Assembly: GCF_001544315.1 (NCBI RefSeq)
Contig: NZ_BCQG01000014.1
Location: 1-64,000 of the forward strand
Length of the DNA stretch: 64,000 nt
Source: Geobacillus jurassicus NBRC 107829
GTDB taxonomy: Bacteria; Bacillota; Bacilli; Bacillales; Anoxybacillaceae
Direction: 5' to 3'
Positions 16,471 through 24,780 of this stretch are shown piece by piece. Within the stretch, counting starts at the first letter, position 1. Every line of letters starts with the position of its first letter. The position numbers and the translations under genes were made by a program. The notes under the pieces were generated by a model. That model saw nothing but the letters and a program-made list of their open reading frames with translations, ran no database searches and was not told the origin of the DNA.

Positions 16471-17853
16471 TTAATTTTCTCCCCAATACCAGAGCAATTC
16501 TTCGAGCTTCATGCCGCGCGATGCTTTCAATAACACGATATCATCCGGTGACGCGACGGAACGCACCGCCTCAGCCAACGCCGCTTTATCGTCGAACGCC
16601 CTCACCCGCCCATCATCAAAAAATGGGGCAGCCGCCGAGGCGATATGGCGCGCCAATGTTCCGTAAGTGAACACGTAGTCCGCCATTTCCGGCCGCAGCA
16701 TCTCCCCGATCTCGCGATGAAACGCCGCTTCTTCGTCACCAAGTTCAAGCATATCACCCAATACGGCGATTTTTTGCCGGTAGCCATTCAATTCCCCAAG
16801 CAGCGTCAAAGCGGCGCGCATCGATGTCGGGCTGGCGTTGTAAGCATCGTTAATGACCGTAAAGCCGCATTTTGTTTTGATGACTTCCGTGCGCATGCGC
16901 GTCACCTGCAGGCGGGAGAGAGCCGCGTCGATGTCTTCCCAACCGATGCCGAAAAAGCGGGCGACCGCGATGGCGGCAAGCGCGTTGTACACATGATGTT
17001 TGCCTAATACCGGCATAAACAGCGTCCGTCCGGGGAGCGCATTGACGACAAACGATGTTCCTCCCGCTTCAATGCGCACATCGGTCGGATAGTAATCGTT
17101 CTGTTCGCCCGCCCCGAACGTCACGACATGGCGGGGAAGCGGCAACTTCGGCACGCGCTCCGTCAAAAGCGGCTCATCGCCGTGGTAGACGAATAAACCA
17201 TCATGGTGCAAACCGGCTAAAATTTCAAGTTTCGCCTTGGCGATGCCTTCCCGCGACCCGAGCTCCTGCAAGTGTGCTTCTCCGATATTCGTGATGACCG
17301 CTGCGTCCGGACGGGCGATCATGGTCAGCCGCTCGATTTCGCCAAACCCGCTCATCCCCATTTCGACAACGGCCATCTCCGTCCCTTCGTCAAGCGAAAG
17401 AAGCGTCAACGGCACACCGATATGGTTGTTGAAGTTCCCTTCTGTTTTTTGCACGCGGTAGTTGGTCGCCAGCAGCGCGGCAATCATATCTTTCGTCGTC
17501 GTTTTGCCGTTGCTGCCAGTGACGCCGACCACCTTCAGTCTAAGCTGCTCGCGGTAGCGGGCGGCGAGCCGCTGCAATGCCAAAAGCGTATCATCCACAA
17601 CGACCACGGGCACACCTTCCGGCGGCGTTCCTTCCCTTTCCGCCCAGAGTACGGCGGCGGCTCCTTTTTGCGCCGCTTCTTGCACGAAATCGTGGCCGTT
17701 AAAGGTCGCACCGCGCAACGGAACGTACAAGTTGCCGGCTTGGATCGTCCTTGTGTCGGTTGACACACCGCTTACGACCATATTCTCCCATTCCGGCTTT
17801 AAACACTGTCCGTCAGCCATTTCGGCGATTTGCCGCACTGTCCGTTTGATCAT
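16471..17853 (-). CDS. murF: UDP-MurNAc-tripeptide--D-Ala-D-Ala ligase
   Basis: 460 residues, normal Mur-ligase length. It adds D-Ala-D-Ala to the UDP-muramoyl tripeptide in the cytoplasm using ATP. The ATP loop is VGVTGSNGKTTTKDM (near 110), followed by the Mur-ligase central and C-terminal domains (MSGFGEIERL, INDAYNASPTSMRAAL, VLGDMLELG). It lies six bases downstream of ddl, which supplies its substrate. Confidence 0.96.
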   Translation of the reverse strand: MIKRTVRQIAEMADGQCLKPEWENMVVSGVSTDTRTIQAGNLYVPLRGATFNGHDFVQEAAQKGAAAVLWAEREGTPPEGVPVVVVDDTLLALQRLAARYREQLRLKVVGVTGSNGKTTTKDMIAALLATNYRVQKTEGNFNNHIGVPLTLLSLDEGTEMAVVEMGMSGFGEIERLTMIARPDAAVITNIGEAHLQELGSREGIAKAKLEILAGLHHDGLFVYHGDEPLLTERVPKLPLPRHVVTFGAGEQNDYYPTDVRIEAGGTSFVVNALPGRTLFMPVLGKHHVYNALAAIAVARFFGIGWEDIDAALSRLQVTRMRTEVIKTKCGFTVINDAYNASPTSMRAALTLLGELNGYRQKIAVLGDMLELGDEEAAFHREIGEMLRPEMADYVFTYGTLARHIASAAAPFFDDGRVRAFDDKAALAEAVRSVASPDDIVLLKASRGMKLEELLWYWGEN

Positions 17854-17859
17854 CGGCTC

Positions 17860-18966
17860 TCACCTCTTTTCTTTTTTGAACATGTACGTGATCGTCTGCT
17901 TTTCTTGATGTCGTTCCAATGCGAGCGCGATAAGCCGTTCAATCAGCTCCGGGTACGGCACACCGCTGTGCTGCCAAAGAAGCGGGAACATGCTGTATGG
18001 CGTAAAGCCTGGCATCGTGTTCACTTCGTTGATATAAACGGCGCCATCTTCGGTGAGGAAAAAATCGACGCGCGCAAGTCCAGACAAATCCAGCGCCTGA
18101 AACGCCGTAATGGCCATTTGTTTGATCGTCTCATACTGTTCTTTCGTTACGTCCGCTGGGATGATCAATTCGGTTTGCCCGTCTTCGTATTTCGCTTCAT
18201 AGTCGTAAAATTCCTTTTTGGGAACAATTTCGCCAACGACCGAACAAATCGGCTCATCATTTCCGATCACGCCGATTTCAATTTCGCGGCCGACAATCGC
18301 CTCTTCAATAATAATTTTTCGGTCATACTGAAATGCCTCGATAAATGCGGCTTTTAAATCGCCGCGCTGCTTGCATTTGGAAATGCCGACGCTCGAACCG
18401 GCGTTGGCTGGCTTGACAAAGCACGGGTAGCCAAGCTCTCGTTCGATCCGGTCATACACCGTCTCGCCGCTTTTTTGCCAATCGTACTTCGTCACGGCGA
18501 TATATTTTGCTTGGCGCAACCCGGCCTGGGCAAACAAGTTTTTCATCATCACCTTATCCATGCCGACCGCGGAAGCAAGCACCCCGTTGCCGACATACGG
18601 AATGTTCAATATCTCAAGCAACCCTTGCACCGTTCCGTCTTCGCCGTTCGGCCCATGCAAAAGCGGGAAAATGACATCGATCGTTTCCTCGTTTCCTTCC
18701 GCAGCCGAATCGGCAGCCGGAACTTGGTTCAAGGAAACCGGAATCAAGGCGGTCGCCGCCGAAGTGAATTGCAGCTGCTTGATTTCCTCGATCGGTCCGG
18801 TCAGCTGTTCGCCCTTGATCCATTGACCTTCCGGTGTAATGTAAATCGGAATGACATCGAATTTATGAGGATCAATGGCGTTCATCACCGCCATCGCCGT
18901 CGACAACGATACTTGGTGTTCCGGCGATTTGCCGCCGTATAGCACGCCAACTCTCGTTTTCATCAT
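17860..18966 (-). CDS. ddl: D-alanine--D-alanine ligase
   Basis: About 368 residues with an ATP-grasp fold. The N-terminal [19 protein letters not shown]-binding [13 protein letters not shown] and the metal-binding end [17 protein letters not shown] are present. The omega-loop tyrosine in DYEAKYEDG predicts a D-Ala-D-Ala ligase rather than the D-lactate type linked to vancomycin resistance. ATG 18966 follows GAGGAGG; the longer frame upstream lacks a site. Confidence 0.95.
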   Translation of the reverse strand: MMKTRVGVLYGGKSPEHQVSLSTAMAVMNAIDPHKFDVIPIYITPEGQWIKGEQLTGPIEEIKQLQFTSAATALIPVSLNQVPAADSAAEGNEETIDVIFPLLHGPNGEDGTVQGLLEILNIPYVGNGVLASAVGMDKVMMKNLFAQAGLRQAKYIAVTKYDWQKSGETVYDRIERELGYPCFVKPANAGSSVGISKCKQRGDLKAAFIEAFQYDRKIIIEEAIVGREIEIGVIGNDEPICSVVGEIVPKKEFYDYEAKYEDGQTELIIPADVTKEQYETIKQMAITAFQALDLSGLARVDFFLTEDGAVYINEVNTMPGFTPYSMFPLLWQHSGVPYPELIERLIALALERHQEKQTITYMFKKEKR

Positions 18967-19183
18967 CGTTCCTCCTCTTTCCTTGGCCATCGTTCCTATT
19001 GTAACACGTTTCGCGCCCAACAGTCTGATATTTTATATGTACGATGCAGGTTGTTTCGCCACCCCCCATAAGCGATAAGGCACAAAAAAGTGAGGCTGTC
19101 TCCAAAGGTGGTTCTTCTTTCAACAAAGCACAACATATCGTTTTCCGGCATTTGTTTTACACATATATACAGGAATAAGAAAA

Positions 19184-19213
19184 GGTGTCCCGACCGTTTT
19201 GGGACACCTTCTG
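19184..19213 (-). terminator. terminator after the glycosyltransferase gene
   Basis: AAGGTGTCCC pairs with GGGACACCTT; on the minus strand it is followed by TTCTTATT. Confidence 0.75.
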
Positions 19214-19216
19214 TCG

Positions 19217-20359
19217 CTACGGATGCAACACGCGCCAAGCCATGCGCTGCGGCATGGCCGCCACCACTTCGGCGAGCGCTTCTTGCCCCGTTTTTTCCAC
19301 GCCGGCAAAATAATCGGACACACGGCGGAAAAACCGGTTTTTCTCCACATCATCCGTCAACAAGCGAAGCATGTGCCGCTCGCCGCTTTCTGGCTCAACT
19401 AAATGATAAATGAGACCGTTTTGCTGCAAATATTGCAAATTGATGCGCTCCTGCCCAGGCAAGCAATCGATCGTAAAAATCGGAATGCGCTTATGAAGCA
19501 ACTCGCTGACCGTCACCCCGCCTGGTTTCGTAATGACGGCATCCGCCTCTTCATACAGCCGATTCATCTCTTCCGGGTCAGCGATGTATGGAAGCGGCCG
19601 GATATGAGACAACCGCCAGCTGGCGATTTCCTCGTACAGCTGGCGATTGGCGCCGCACAGCACCGAATAGCGGAACAACGTTGACGTGCGGGCCGCCCGC
19701 AAAAACGCCAGCATATTGCCGAGCCCTTGGTTTCCACCGGCGACAAGCACATGAGCAGGCTGCCGCTTGCGTCTCGCTTCCGACCGATTCATAAACACAT
19801 CGTGCACTGGGATGCCAGTGACGATGATGCGTCCTTTGTCAACCCCGTACTTCGTGATCAGCTCCCATTTCGCCTCTTGATGGGGAACAAAATGATAGTC
19901 AATAAACCGTTTCCCCCAGATGCTGTTCATAAAAAAGTCGGTGTAGACATTGACAACTGGAACCGTCAGCACCCGTTTCCGCTTCAGCCGCTGCAAAATG
20001 CGCGACGGAAACGAATGGGTGCAGACGATTAAATCCGGCTGTTCTTCTTCCACCATCTTTTTCATTTTGCTTTCAAAATAAGGCAGCCATGGCTCAAACG
20101 AAATGAACTCAAACCGGGGCGGCTCTTGGTACATCAGCGTTTTGTACACACGGTGGTACGAAGCAGGATGCGAGCGAATCCAGCGCAAGTAGGCCTCTGA
20201 CACCATTTTTTCCATCAGTTCATTACAATAGCTCAAAAAATCGATCTTTTTGCTTTCGACCGCCGGAAACTGGCGGCGCAAAAAATCCATCAACGTATCG
20301 GCTACTTTATGATGTCCCGTATTCATTTGAAACAGCGGCAAAAACAATACTTTCATCAT
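19217..20359 (-). CDS. MGDG-synthase-type glycosyltransferase (UgtP-like)
   Basis: About 380 residues of GT family 28. The N-terminal MGDG-synthase domain shows NTGHHKVADTLMDFL. The C-terminal nucleotide-binding domain shows VAGGNQGLGN and KPGGVTVSELLHKRIPIFTIDCLPGQE. Relatives transfer glucose or galactose to diacylglycerol to make glycolipids or lipoteichoic acid anchors; the exact sugar and acceptor cannot be read. ATG 20359 follows AAAGGG. It is the last gene of an apparent three-gene operon with a polysaccharide deacetylase and a DedA protein. Confidence 0.85.
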   Translation of the reverse strand: MMKVLFLPLFQMNTGHHKVADTLMDFLRRQFPAVESKKIDFLSYCNELMEKMVSEAYLRWIRSHPASYHRVYKTLMYQEPPRFEFISFEPWLPYFESKMKKMVEEEQPDLIVCTHSFPSRILQRLKRKRVLTVPVVNVYTDFFMNSIWGKRFIDYHFVPHQEAKWELITKYGVDKGRIIVTGIPVHDVFMNRSEARRKRQPAHVLVAGGNQGLGNMLAFLRAARTSTLFRYSVLCGANRQLYEEIASWRLSHIRPLPYIADPEEMNRLYEEADAVITKPGGVTVSELLHKRIPIFTIDCLPGQERINLQYLQQNGLIYHLVEPESGERHMLRLLTDDVEKNRFFRRVSDYFAGVEKTGQEALAEVVAAMPQRMAWRVLHP

Positions 20360-20371
20360 CGATCGCACCCT

Positions 20372-20968
20372 TTAGCTTTCGAGAGATTTTTTGCGCCTCC
20401 GCTGCCCAATCCACGCTGCAAGCAAAAACAGCAAAAACAGCACCAATCCGGCAAGCGGAAAAACAATCAAGGGGAGACGGATATGCTGGCCGAGCAGAAG
20501 CCCAGCCACGGTCAACGGCACCGCCCAGCCTGCCGTCCCAAACGCCGCAAACAGCAAAAACGGCCCGAACGGAAACCGGCTCACTCCCGCCATATACGGA
20601 CAAATTTGCCGCACCCCGGGAGCATAGCAGCCGAACAAAATCCCCCATTTACCATAGCGGCCAAACCAGCGGCGAGCCCGCTCCCAACGTTCAGCCGTAA
20701 TTCCGACGCACTTGCCGTACTTTTGCACAAACGGCGCCCCCCACCACCGACCGGCGCCGTATGCCGTCACCATGCCGACCATCGCCCCGCCCCAGCATGA
20801 AGCGAGCGACGGTCCAAGCAGCAACTGCTCCTTGGCAACCATCACGCCGACCAAAAAGAGCAAGCTTTCCTCCGGCGCCGGAATGCCGACAATGCCGCAA
20901 AACAAAAATAAAAACAGCATCACATATCCGTATGACTGGACATACGGCAACCATACGCTTGTATCCAT
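20372..20968 (-). CDS. DedA-family membrane protein
   Basis: 198 residues with several membrane helices and the DedA signature (GIVGIPAPEESLLFLVGVM.., then GRYGKWGILFGCYAPGVRQICPYMAGVSRFPFGPF). DedA proteins include the undecaprenyl-phosphate and phosphatidylethanolamine flippases, so a role in recycling lipid carriers fits the envelope genes around it. It is spaced 10-12 nt from both neighbours. Confidence 0.85.
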   Translation of the reverse strand: MDTSVWLPYVQSYGYVMLFLFLFCGIVGIPAPEESLLFLVGVMVAKEQLLLGPSLASCWGGAMVGMVTAYGAGRWWGAPFVQKYGKCVGITAERWERARRWFGRYGKWGILFGCYAPGVRQICPYMAGVSRFPFGPFLLFAAFGTAGWAVPLTVAGLLLGQHIRLPLIVFPLAGLVLFLLFLLAAWIGQRRRKKSLES

Positions 20969-20978
20969 AGCTCCCCCA

Positions 20979-21716
20979 CTACATCGCCGAGATTTGTGTA
21001 TTAGTTTGCACATTTCTCAGTTCCGTAATCGTCACCCAACGCATCTTTTTCGCTGCTTCATCCTTAAACAGCAACTCGAGCGCTGACAACATTTGCTCTG
21101 GCGCGCGTTTGTCAGCACCTAACGCATCCCCATTGTCATGAAGCACAATCACCGCCCCGCCGCGTATGGCCGAACGCAAGCGGCGGAACAATTCCATTGT
21201 ACCAATTTTTTCGTTCCAATCGCCAAGAATATGCGACCATAACACCGTCATATACCGCTTTTGCACAATTGGCGTCCAAGCGTTAAAATGGCCCCATGGC
21301 GGACGGTAATACACCGGGCGTTGACCCGTCGCCCGCTCAATCGCCTCGGCCGCTCGGCGCACCCCCCAATCCAACCAAAGCGGCGGCAACAGCCAATTGC
21401 TGATGTGGCGGTAATTATGAATGCCGATTTCATGTCCTTCTTCCGCCATCCGCCGCACAATATGCGGGTAGCGCTCGACTTTGCGCCCGACAACAAAAAA
21501 CGTGGCCTTCACGCCATATTTCTTTAATAAATCGAGCAGTTTTGGCGTATAATACGGGTCGGGGCCGTCATCAAATGTCAATGCAAGGCAATCGGATGCC
21601 GTTCCTTCCCGAAACAAACGCACCCGCTTTTTGCGAATGATGATCGTCGGTACAATCCCATAAATGGCAATTCCCGCAATGAAACAAACGAACAGCCAAG
21701 CCCACATGGCATTCAC
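20979..21716 (-). CDS. polysaccharide deacetylase, membrane-anchored
   Basis: 245 residues: one N-terminal membrane helix (WAWLFVCFIAGIAIYGIV), then a NodB domain with the catalytic aspartates in LALTFDDGPDPYYTP, the metal histidines in IGIHNYRHISN, and RPPWGHFN. Such enzymes remove acetyl groups from cell-wall GlcNAc/MurNAc or related sugars outside the membrane. It is the first gene of the operon reading toward DedA and the glycosyltransferase. Confidence 0.88.
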   Translation of the reverse strand: MNAMWAWLFVCFIAGIAIYGIVPTIIIRKKRVRLFREGTASDCLALTFDDGPDPYYTPKLLDLLKKYGVKATFFVVGRKVERYPHIVRRMAEEGHEIGIHNYRHISNWLLPPLWLDWGVRRAAEAIERATGQRPVYYRPPWGHFNAWTPIVQKRYMTVLWSHILGDWNEKIGTMELFRRLRSAIRGGAVIVLHDNGDALGADKRAPEQMLSALELLFKDEAAKKMRWVTITELRNVQTNTQISAM

Positions 21717-21755
21717 CTCTTGAATTGTACTTTACCAATATTTCTCCTCTCTGAA

Positions 21756-21924
21756 AATAGAAAGGCTCTTCGCCACAAAGTGTACTTGACAAAGAAAGAC
21801 GATCATGATAAGGAAAACCAAAACAGCATTTTTCCTTTTTATACCACACATCTCTTTGAGCAACATTGCTATCATGTTTGTCTTTAAAAGTCAAGTACAT
21901 CTTTTGGTGATGAACCAATAGAAA
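21756..21924. mobile_element. 153-bp MITE with ISL3-like ends and 8-bp target duplication
   Basis: The element spans 21764-21916. Its arms are about 50 nt of imperfect inverted repeat: GGCTCTTCGCCACAAAG then TGTACTTGAC at the left, GGTTCATCACCAAAAGA then TGTACTTGAC at the complement of the right. AATAGAAA is repeated exactly at 21756-21763 and 21917-21924. It has no coding capacity. Confidence 0.88.
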
Positions 21925-22146
21925 AATGAACTTTCTATTTTTGATATGATCATAGTTTAGATGATTTATCATATAACAAACAGATGAGAAATCAAAAAGA
22001 AAATGATAAAAATTTCATGCAGACCATCCGGTCTCCTCATTTCCTAGTACGAAAAGCATCACCGCTCAGTTTCCTCCCGAAGCCATGTAGAATCTGCTAT
22101 AATACATAACGATACACAAGTGATGAAAAAAGACAGGTGATCCGCA
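21925..22146. other. intergenic, no gene seen
   Basis: AT-rich DNA between the MITE and the MurG-like gene. It presumably holds the promoter of that gene, but I cannot pick a convincing -35/-10 pair. Confidence 0.4.
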
Positions 22147-23220
22147 TTGCGAAAGAAAATCGTCTTAACCGGCGGCGGCACGGCCGGCCATGTCATGGTC
22201 AACGTCGCCCTGATTCCAAAATTGAAAGAGCTTGGGTGGGATATCGTATACATCGGATCTCATCAAGGGATCGAACGGGAGATTATCGGCCGCATCGACG
22301 GCGTCCCGTACTATTCGGTTTCGACCGGAAAACTGCGTCGCTATTTTGACTGGAAAAACTTTAAAGATCCGTTTCACGTGTTAAAAGGCGTTTGGCAGGC
22401 GTACCGCCTTATCCAAAAAGAAAAACCGGACGTCGTCTTCTCAAAAGGCGGATTCGTCTCCGTTCCCGTCATTCTCGGCGCTTGGCTGAACGGCGTGCCG
22501 TCGATTATCCATGAATCTGACTTAACCCCGGGGCTTGCGAACAAAATCGCCATGCCGTTTGCGACAAAAATCTGCCTCACCTTCCCGGAAACGAGGCAAT
22601 ACGTCAATGCCGATAAAGCCGTCTACGTCGGCGCCGTCGTCCGCGAAGAGTTGAAGGATGGCAACGCCGAACAAGGGAGGAAGATGTGCCAGTTCGACGG
22701 AAAAAAACCGGTCTTGCTGGCGATGGGCGGCAGCTTAGGCTCGAAAAAAATCAACGACGCCTTGCGCGCCAACCTATCGACGCTTCTGGCCGAATTTGAC
22801 ATCATCCACATTTGCGGCAAAGGGAACATCGCCCCAAGCCTCGCAGGCCAAAAAGGATACAAACAGTTCGAATACGTCAACGAAGAGCTGCCCCACTTAC
22901 TCGCCTTGGCCGACATCGTCGTCTCCCGCGCCGGGGCGAACGCCATTTTCGAACTGCTCTCCTTGCGCAAGCCGATGCTGCTCATTCCGCTGTCCAAAGC
23001 GGCGAGCCGCGGCGACCAAATCCTAAACGCCCGCTCGTTTGAAAAAGCAGGCTATGCGGAAGTGCTGATGGAAGAGGATTTAACGAACGAATCGCTGCAA
23101 GCCGCCATTCGCCGCCTGTACGACCAAAAAGACCGTTACCGGAAAAACATGGATAAAGCCGGCGCGAGCGATCCGCTGCAAACGCTGCTTGCGATCATTC
23201 AAGACACCGCCCGTTTGTAA
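22147..23220 (+). CDS. MurG-family glycosyltransferase, second copy
   Basis: 357 residues, full-length MurG fold: [18 protein letters not shown] at the N-terminus, [13 protein letters not shown], then the C-terminal UDP-sugar site with [12 protein letters not shown] and [12 protein letters not shown]. Canonical murG, which adds GlcNAc to lipid I, belongs in the dcw cluster, which is not in this window, so this is probably a paralogue. Whether it makes lipid II or another glycolipid is open. The TTG start follows a modest AGGTGA. Confidence 0.85.
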   Translation: MRKKIVLTGGGTAGHVMVNVALIPKLKELGWDIVYIGSHQGIEREIIGRIDGVPYYSVSTGKLRRYFDWKNFKDPFHVLKGVWQAYRLIQKEKPDVVFSKGGFVSVPVILGAWLNGVPSIIHESDLTPGLANKIAMPFATKICLTFPETRQYVNADKAVYVGAVVREELKDGNAEQGRKMCQFDGKKPVLLAMGGSLGSKKINDALRANLSTLLAEFDIIHICGKGNIAPSLAGQKGYKQFEYVNEELPHLLALADIVVSRAGANAIFELLSLRKPMLLIPLSKAASRGDQILNARSFEKAGYAEVLMEEDLTNESLQAAIRRLYDQKDRYRKNMDKAGASDPLQTLLAIIQDTARL

Positions 23221-23225
23221 AAACA

Positions 23226-23283
23226 GGCGATGCCTGATGCGGCCAACCTGTGTCCGTTTTTCGGCATCGCCTCGTTTTTTCCT
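23226..23283 (+). terminator. terminator after the MurG-like gene
   Basis: AGGCGATGCC pairs with GGCATCGCCT over a 38-nt loop and is followed by CGTTTTTTCC. Confidence 0.7.
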
Positions 23284-23710
23284 CACACCGGCTCAAGCCG
23301 ATCACAATTCATTTGGAATAAATAATAAGGCCGCACAGAAATAACGATGTCTTCTCGATAACTTGTCTATGCGATGGGGCTACACCTAAAGTGATTTGAC
23401 TGTATTATAACTTATAGTACAGAATAAGAGCAAGAATCTTTTTTCTTTGCTGACAAAGCAGCGCTTTCACCTCCCCATCTCTCTCGACTCAACATCGATG
23501 CCGAGCCTTTGTAACGGCTCTTCATGAACTGGATATACGGGGCTGCATGGAGGAAATCAAATGCGAAAACGAAGCAAAGCCCCCACGCGTAAAAGATCCA
23601 AGGAGCGAAAGAACTCCGAATCGTCGGGTGCCTAGAAGGACGGTGATTTGAATGAAAAAGCAAAAGCAGCTCAAAAACGTCCCTTCTCAAGTTGAGAAAT
23701 CAACACCATC
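23284..23710. other. intergenic region with only doubtful small frames
   Basis: About 430 nt at the downstream edge of the bacteriocin island. Apart from the small basic frame listed separately I see no convincing gene. A 47-codon frame at 23652-23795 mostly overlaps the end of the minus-strand gene and was not called. Confidence 0.4.
23561..23635 (+). CDS. possible 24-residue basic peptide
   Basis: A short frame with a good GGAGG site 8 nt before ATG. The product starts MRKRSKAPTRKRSKERK and is rich in Lys, Arg and Ser, recalling minor spore proteins of Bacilli, but I do not recognise it. Confidence 0.3.
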   Translation: MRKRSKAPTRKRSKERKNSESSGA

Positions 23711-24112
23711 TCATCTTTCGATTAGCTCAACCGGAACCCCGAAACTGCGGTCAGCCAAAATGGAGGAAACAGCATCCCGTTCCGCCTTTGTATGATAAAC
23801 AATGCGGATGAGCGCTTCATCTGCATGATCTCCGCACGGTGCCCCCACCTTCACGCTTACTCCCTTCCCCACGTTCTCCAAGCGAGCCACGAGATCCCGG
23901 TGCTGACTCAATGCGCGTCTCACCTCCGATTGGCTCGGCAGTTTTCCGCATTCGGGGCGAGCAAATTCCTGTTTGCCTGGAAACGGGATGAGCGACAAAC
24001 CAATCCCCCCTCCCGCTACTAAAAATCCGCCGACCAACACAATGGCAACGCCAATGCCCCACCATCGTTTTTTCGCCATCTTGATTCGTCCCCCCTTCTC
24101 CTCATCTACCAT
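23711..24112 (-). CDS. small membrane-anchored protein of the bacteriocin operon
   Basis: Up to 133 residues. A basic start (MAKKRWWG) leads into one membrane helix (IGVAIVLVGGFLVAGGGIGLSL), then an extracytoplasmic domain of about 90 residues with two cysteines (ARPECGKL and GAPCGDH). No family recognised. The frame opens at an ATG overlapping the ABC ATPase stop; a second ATG (24079) has its own GGGGGG site. Position suggests a role in immunity or export. Confidence 0.65.
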   Translation of the reverse strand: MVDEEKGGRIKMAKKRWWGIGVAIVLVGGFLVAGGGIGLSLIPFPGKQEFARPECGKLPSQSEVRRALSQHRDLVARLENVGKGVSVKVGAPCGDHADEALIRIVYHTKAERDAVSSILADRSFGVPVELIER

Positions 24113-24755
24113 GTCGCATTCCCTTTAGCGCATGCTCGGCATGGGCAGCGCGCATCATTTTCTCATCGTGGGTCGCGACAATGACCGTTCTCCCTTGCTT
24201 CGCCAATAATTGAAGGAGCTCAATGACGCGATCGCCATTGGCCTCATCAAGAGAAGCCGTCGGCTCATCAGCAAAAATGACTTGTGCATCTTTATAGAGA
24301 GCGCGTGCAATCGCCAAACGCCGTTTTTCTCCTCCACTCAGACGGGCGGCCAATTCTCGTTCTCTTCCATCCAACCCCGTTTCCGATAACACTTTGCGCA
24401 CCCGCTCCTCGTCCCCTACAACTTTAGAGCGAAACAAACTCGAAGTCATCGTGACATTAAACGCGACAGATTCTTCCTCAATAATTCCGTAATCTTGGAG
24501 AATGAATGCCGCATGGTTTTTCCAAAACAGACGACGTTGCTTAGCTCCCCAACTGGTTGTATCGACACCATCAATCAATACACGCCCGCTTGTCGGCCGC
24601 AAAAGCAATCCAAGCACATGGAGAAGCGTCGTTTTGCCCGCTCCGCTTGGACCGACAAGCGCCGTCAAGGCTCCAGGAGAGCATATGACACTTTCATTTT
24701 CCATAATCGTTCGCTCATTGATGGTCATCGTCACTTGATTGGCTTCAATCCTCAT
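24102..24755 (-). CDS. ABC transporter ATP-binding protein of the bacteriocin operon
   Basis: 217 residues with Walker A GPSGAGKTT, Q-loop (FILQDYG), signature LSGGEKRR and Walker B VIFADEP. The profile resembles ATPases of MacB/LolD type found with lactococcin-972-type systems. ATG 24755 follows AAGGAGGAG; longer frames upstream are rejected. It lies 25 nt after the membrane protein gene and overlaps the next gene by 11 nt. Confidence 0.9.
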   Translation of the reverse strand: MRIEANQVTMTINERTIMENESVICSPGALTALVGPSGAGKTTLLHVLGLLLRPTSGRVLIDGVDTTSWGAKQRRLFWKNHAAFILQDYGIIEEESVAFNVTMTSSLFRSKVVGDEERVRKVLSETGLDGRERELAARLSGGEKRRLAIARALYKDAQVIFADEPTASLDEANGDRVIELLQLLAKQGRTVIVATHDEKMMRAAHAEHALKGMRHGR

Positions 24756-24780
24756 TGCAGTCGACTCCTCCTTTTTCTTT

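Noticed and set aside
23412-23690. 92-codon minus-strand frame near the bacteriocin island
   Set aside because: No RBS, low-complexity composition and no family resemblance.
23652-23795. 47-codon plus-strand frame after the basic peptide
   Set aside because: A weak ribosome site exists, but its 3' half lies antisense to a well-supported gene and the product looks random.
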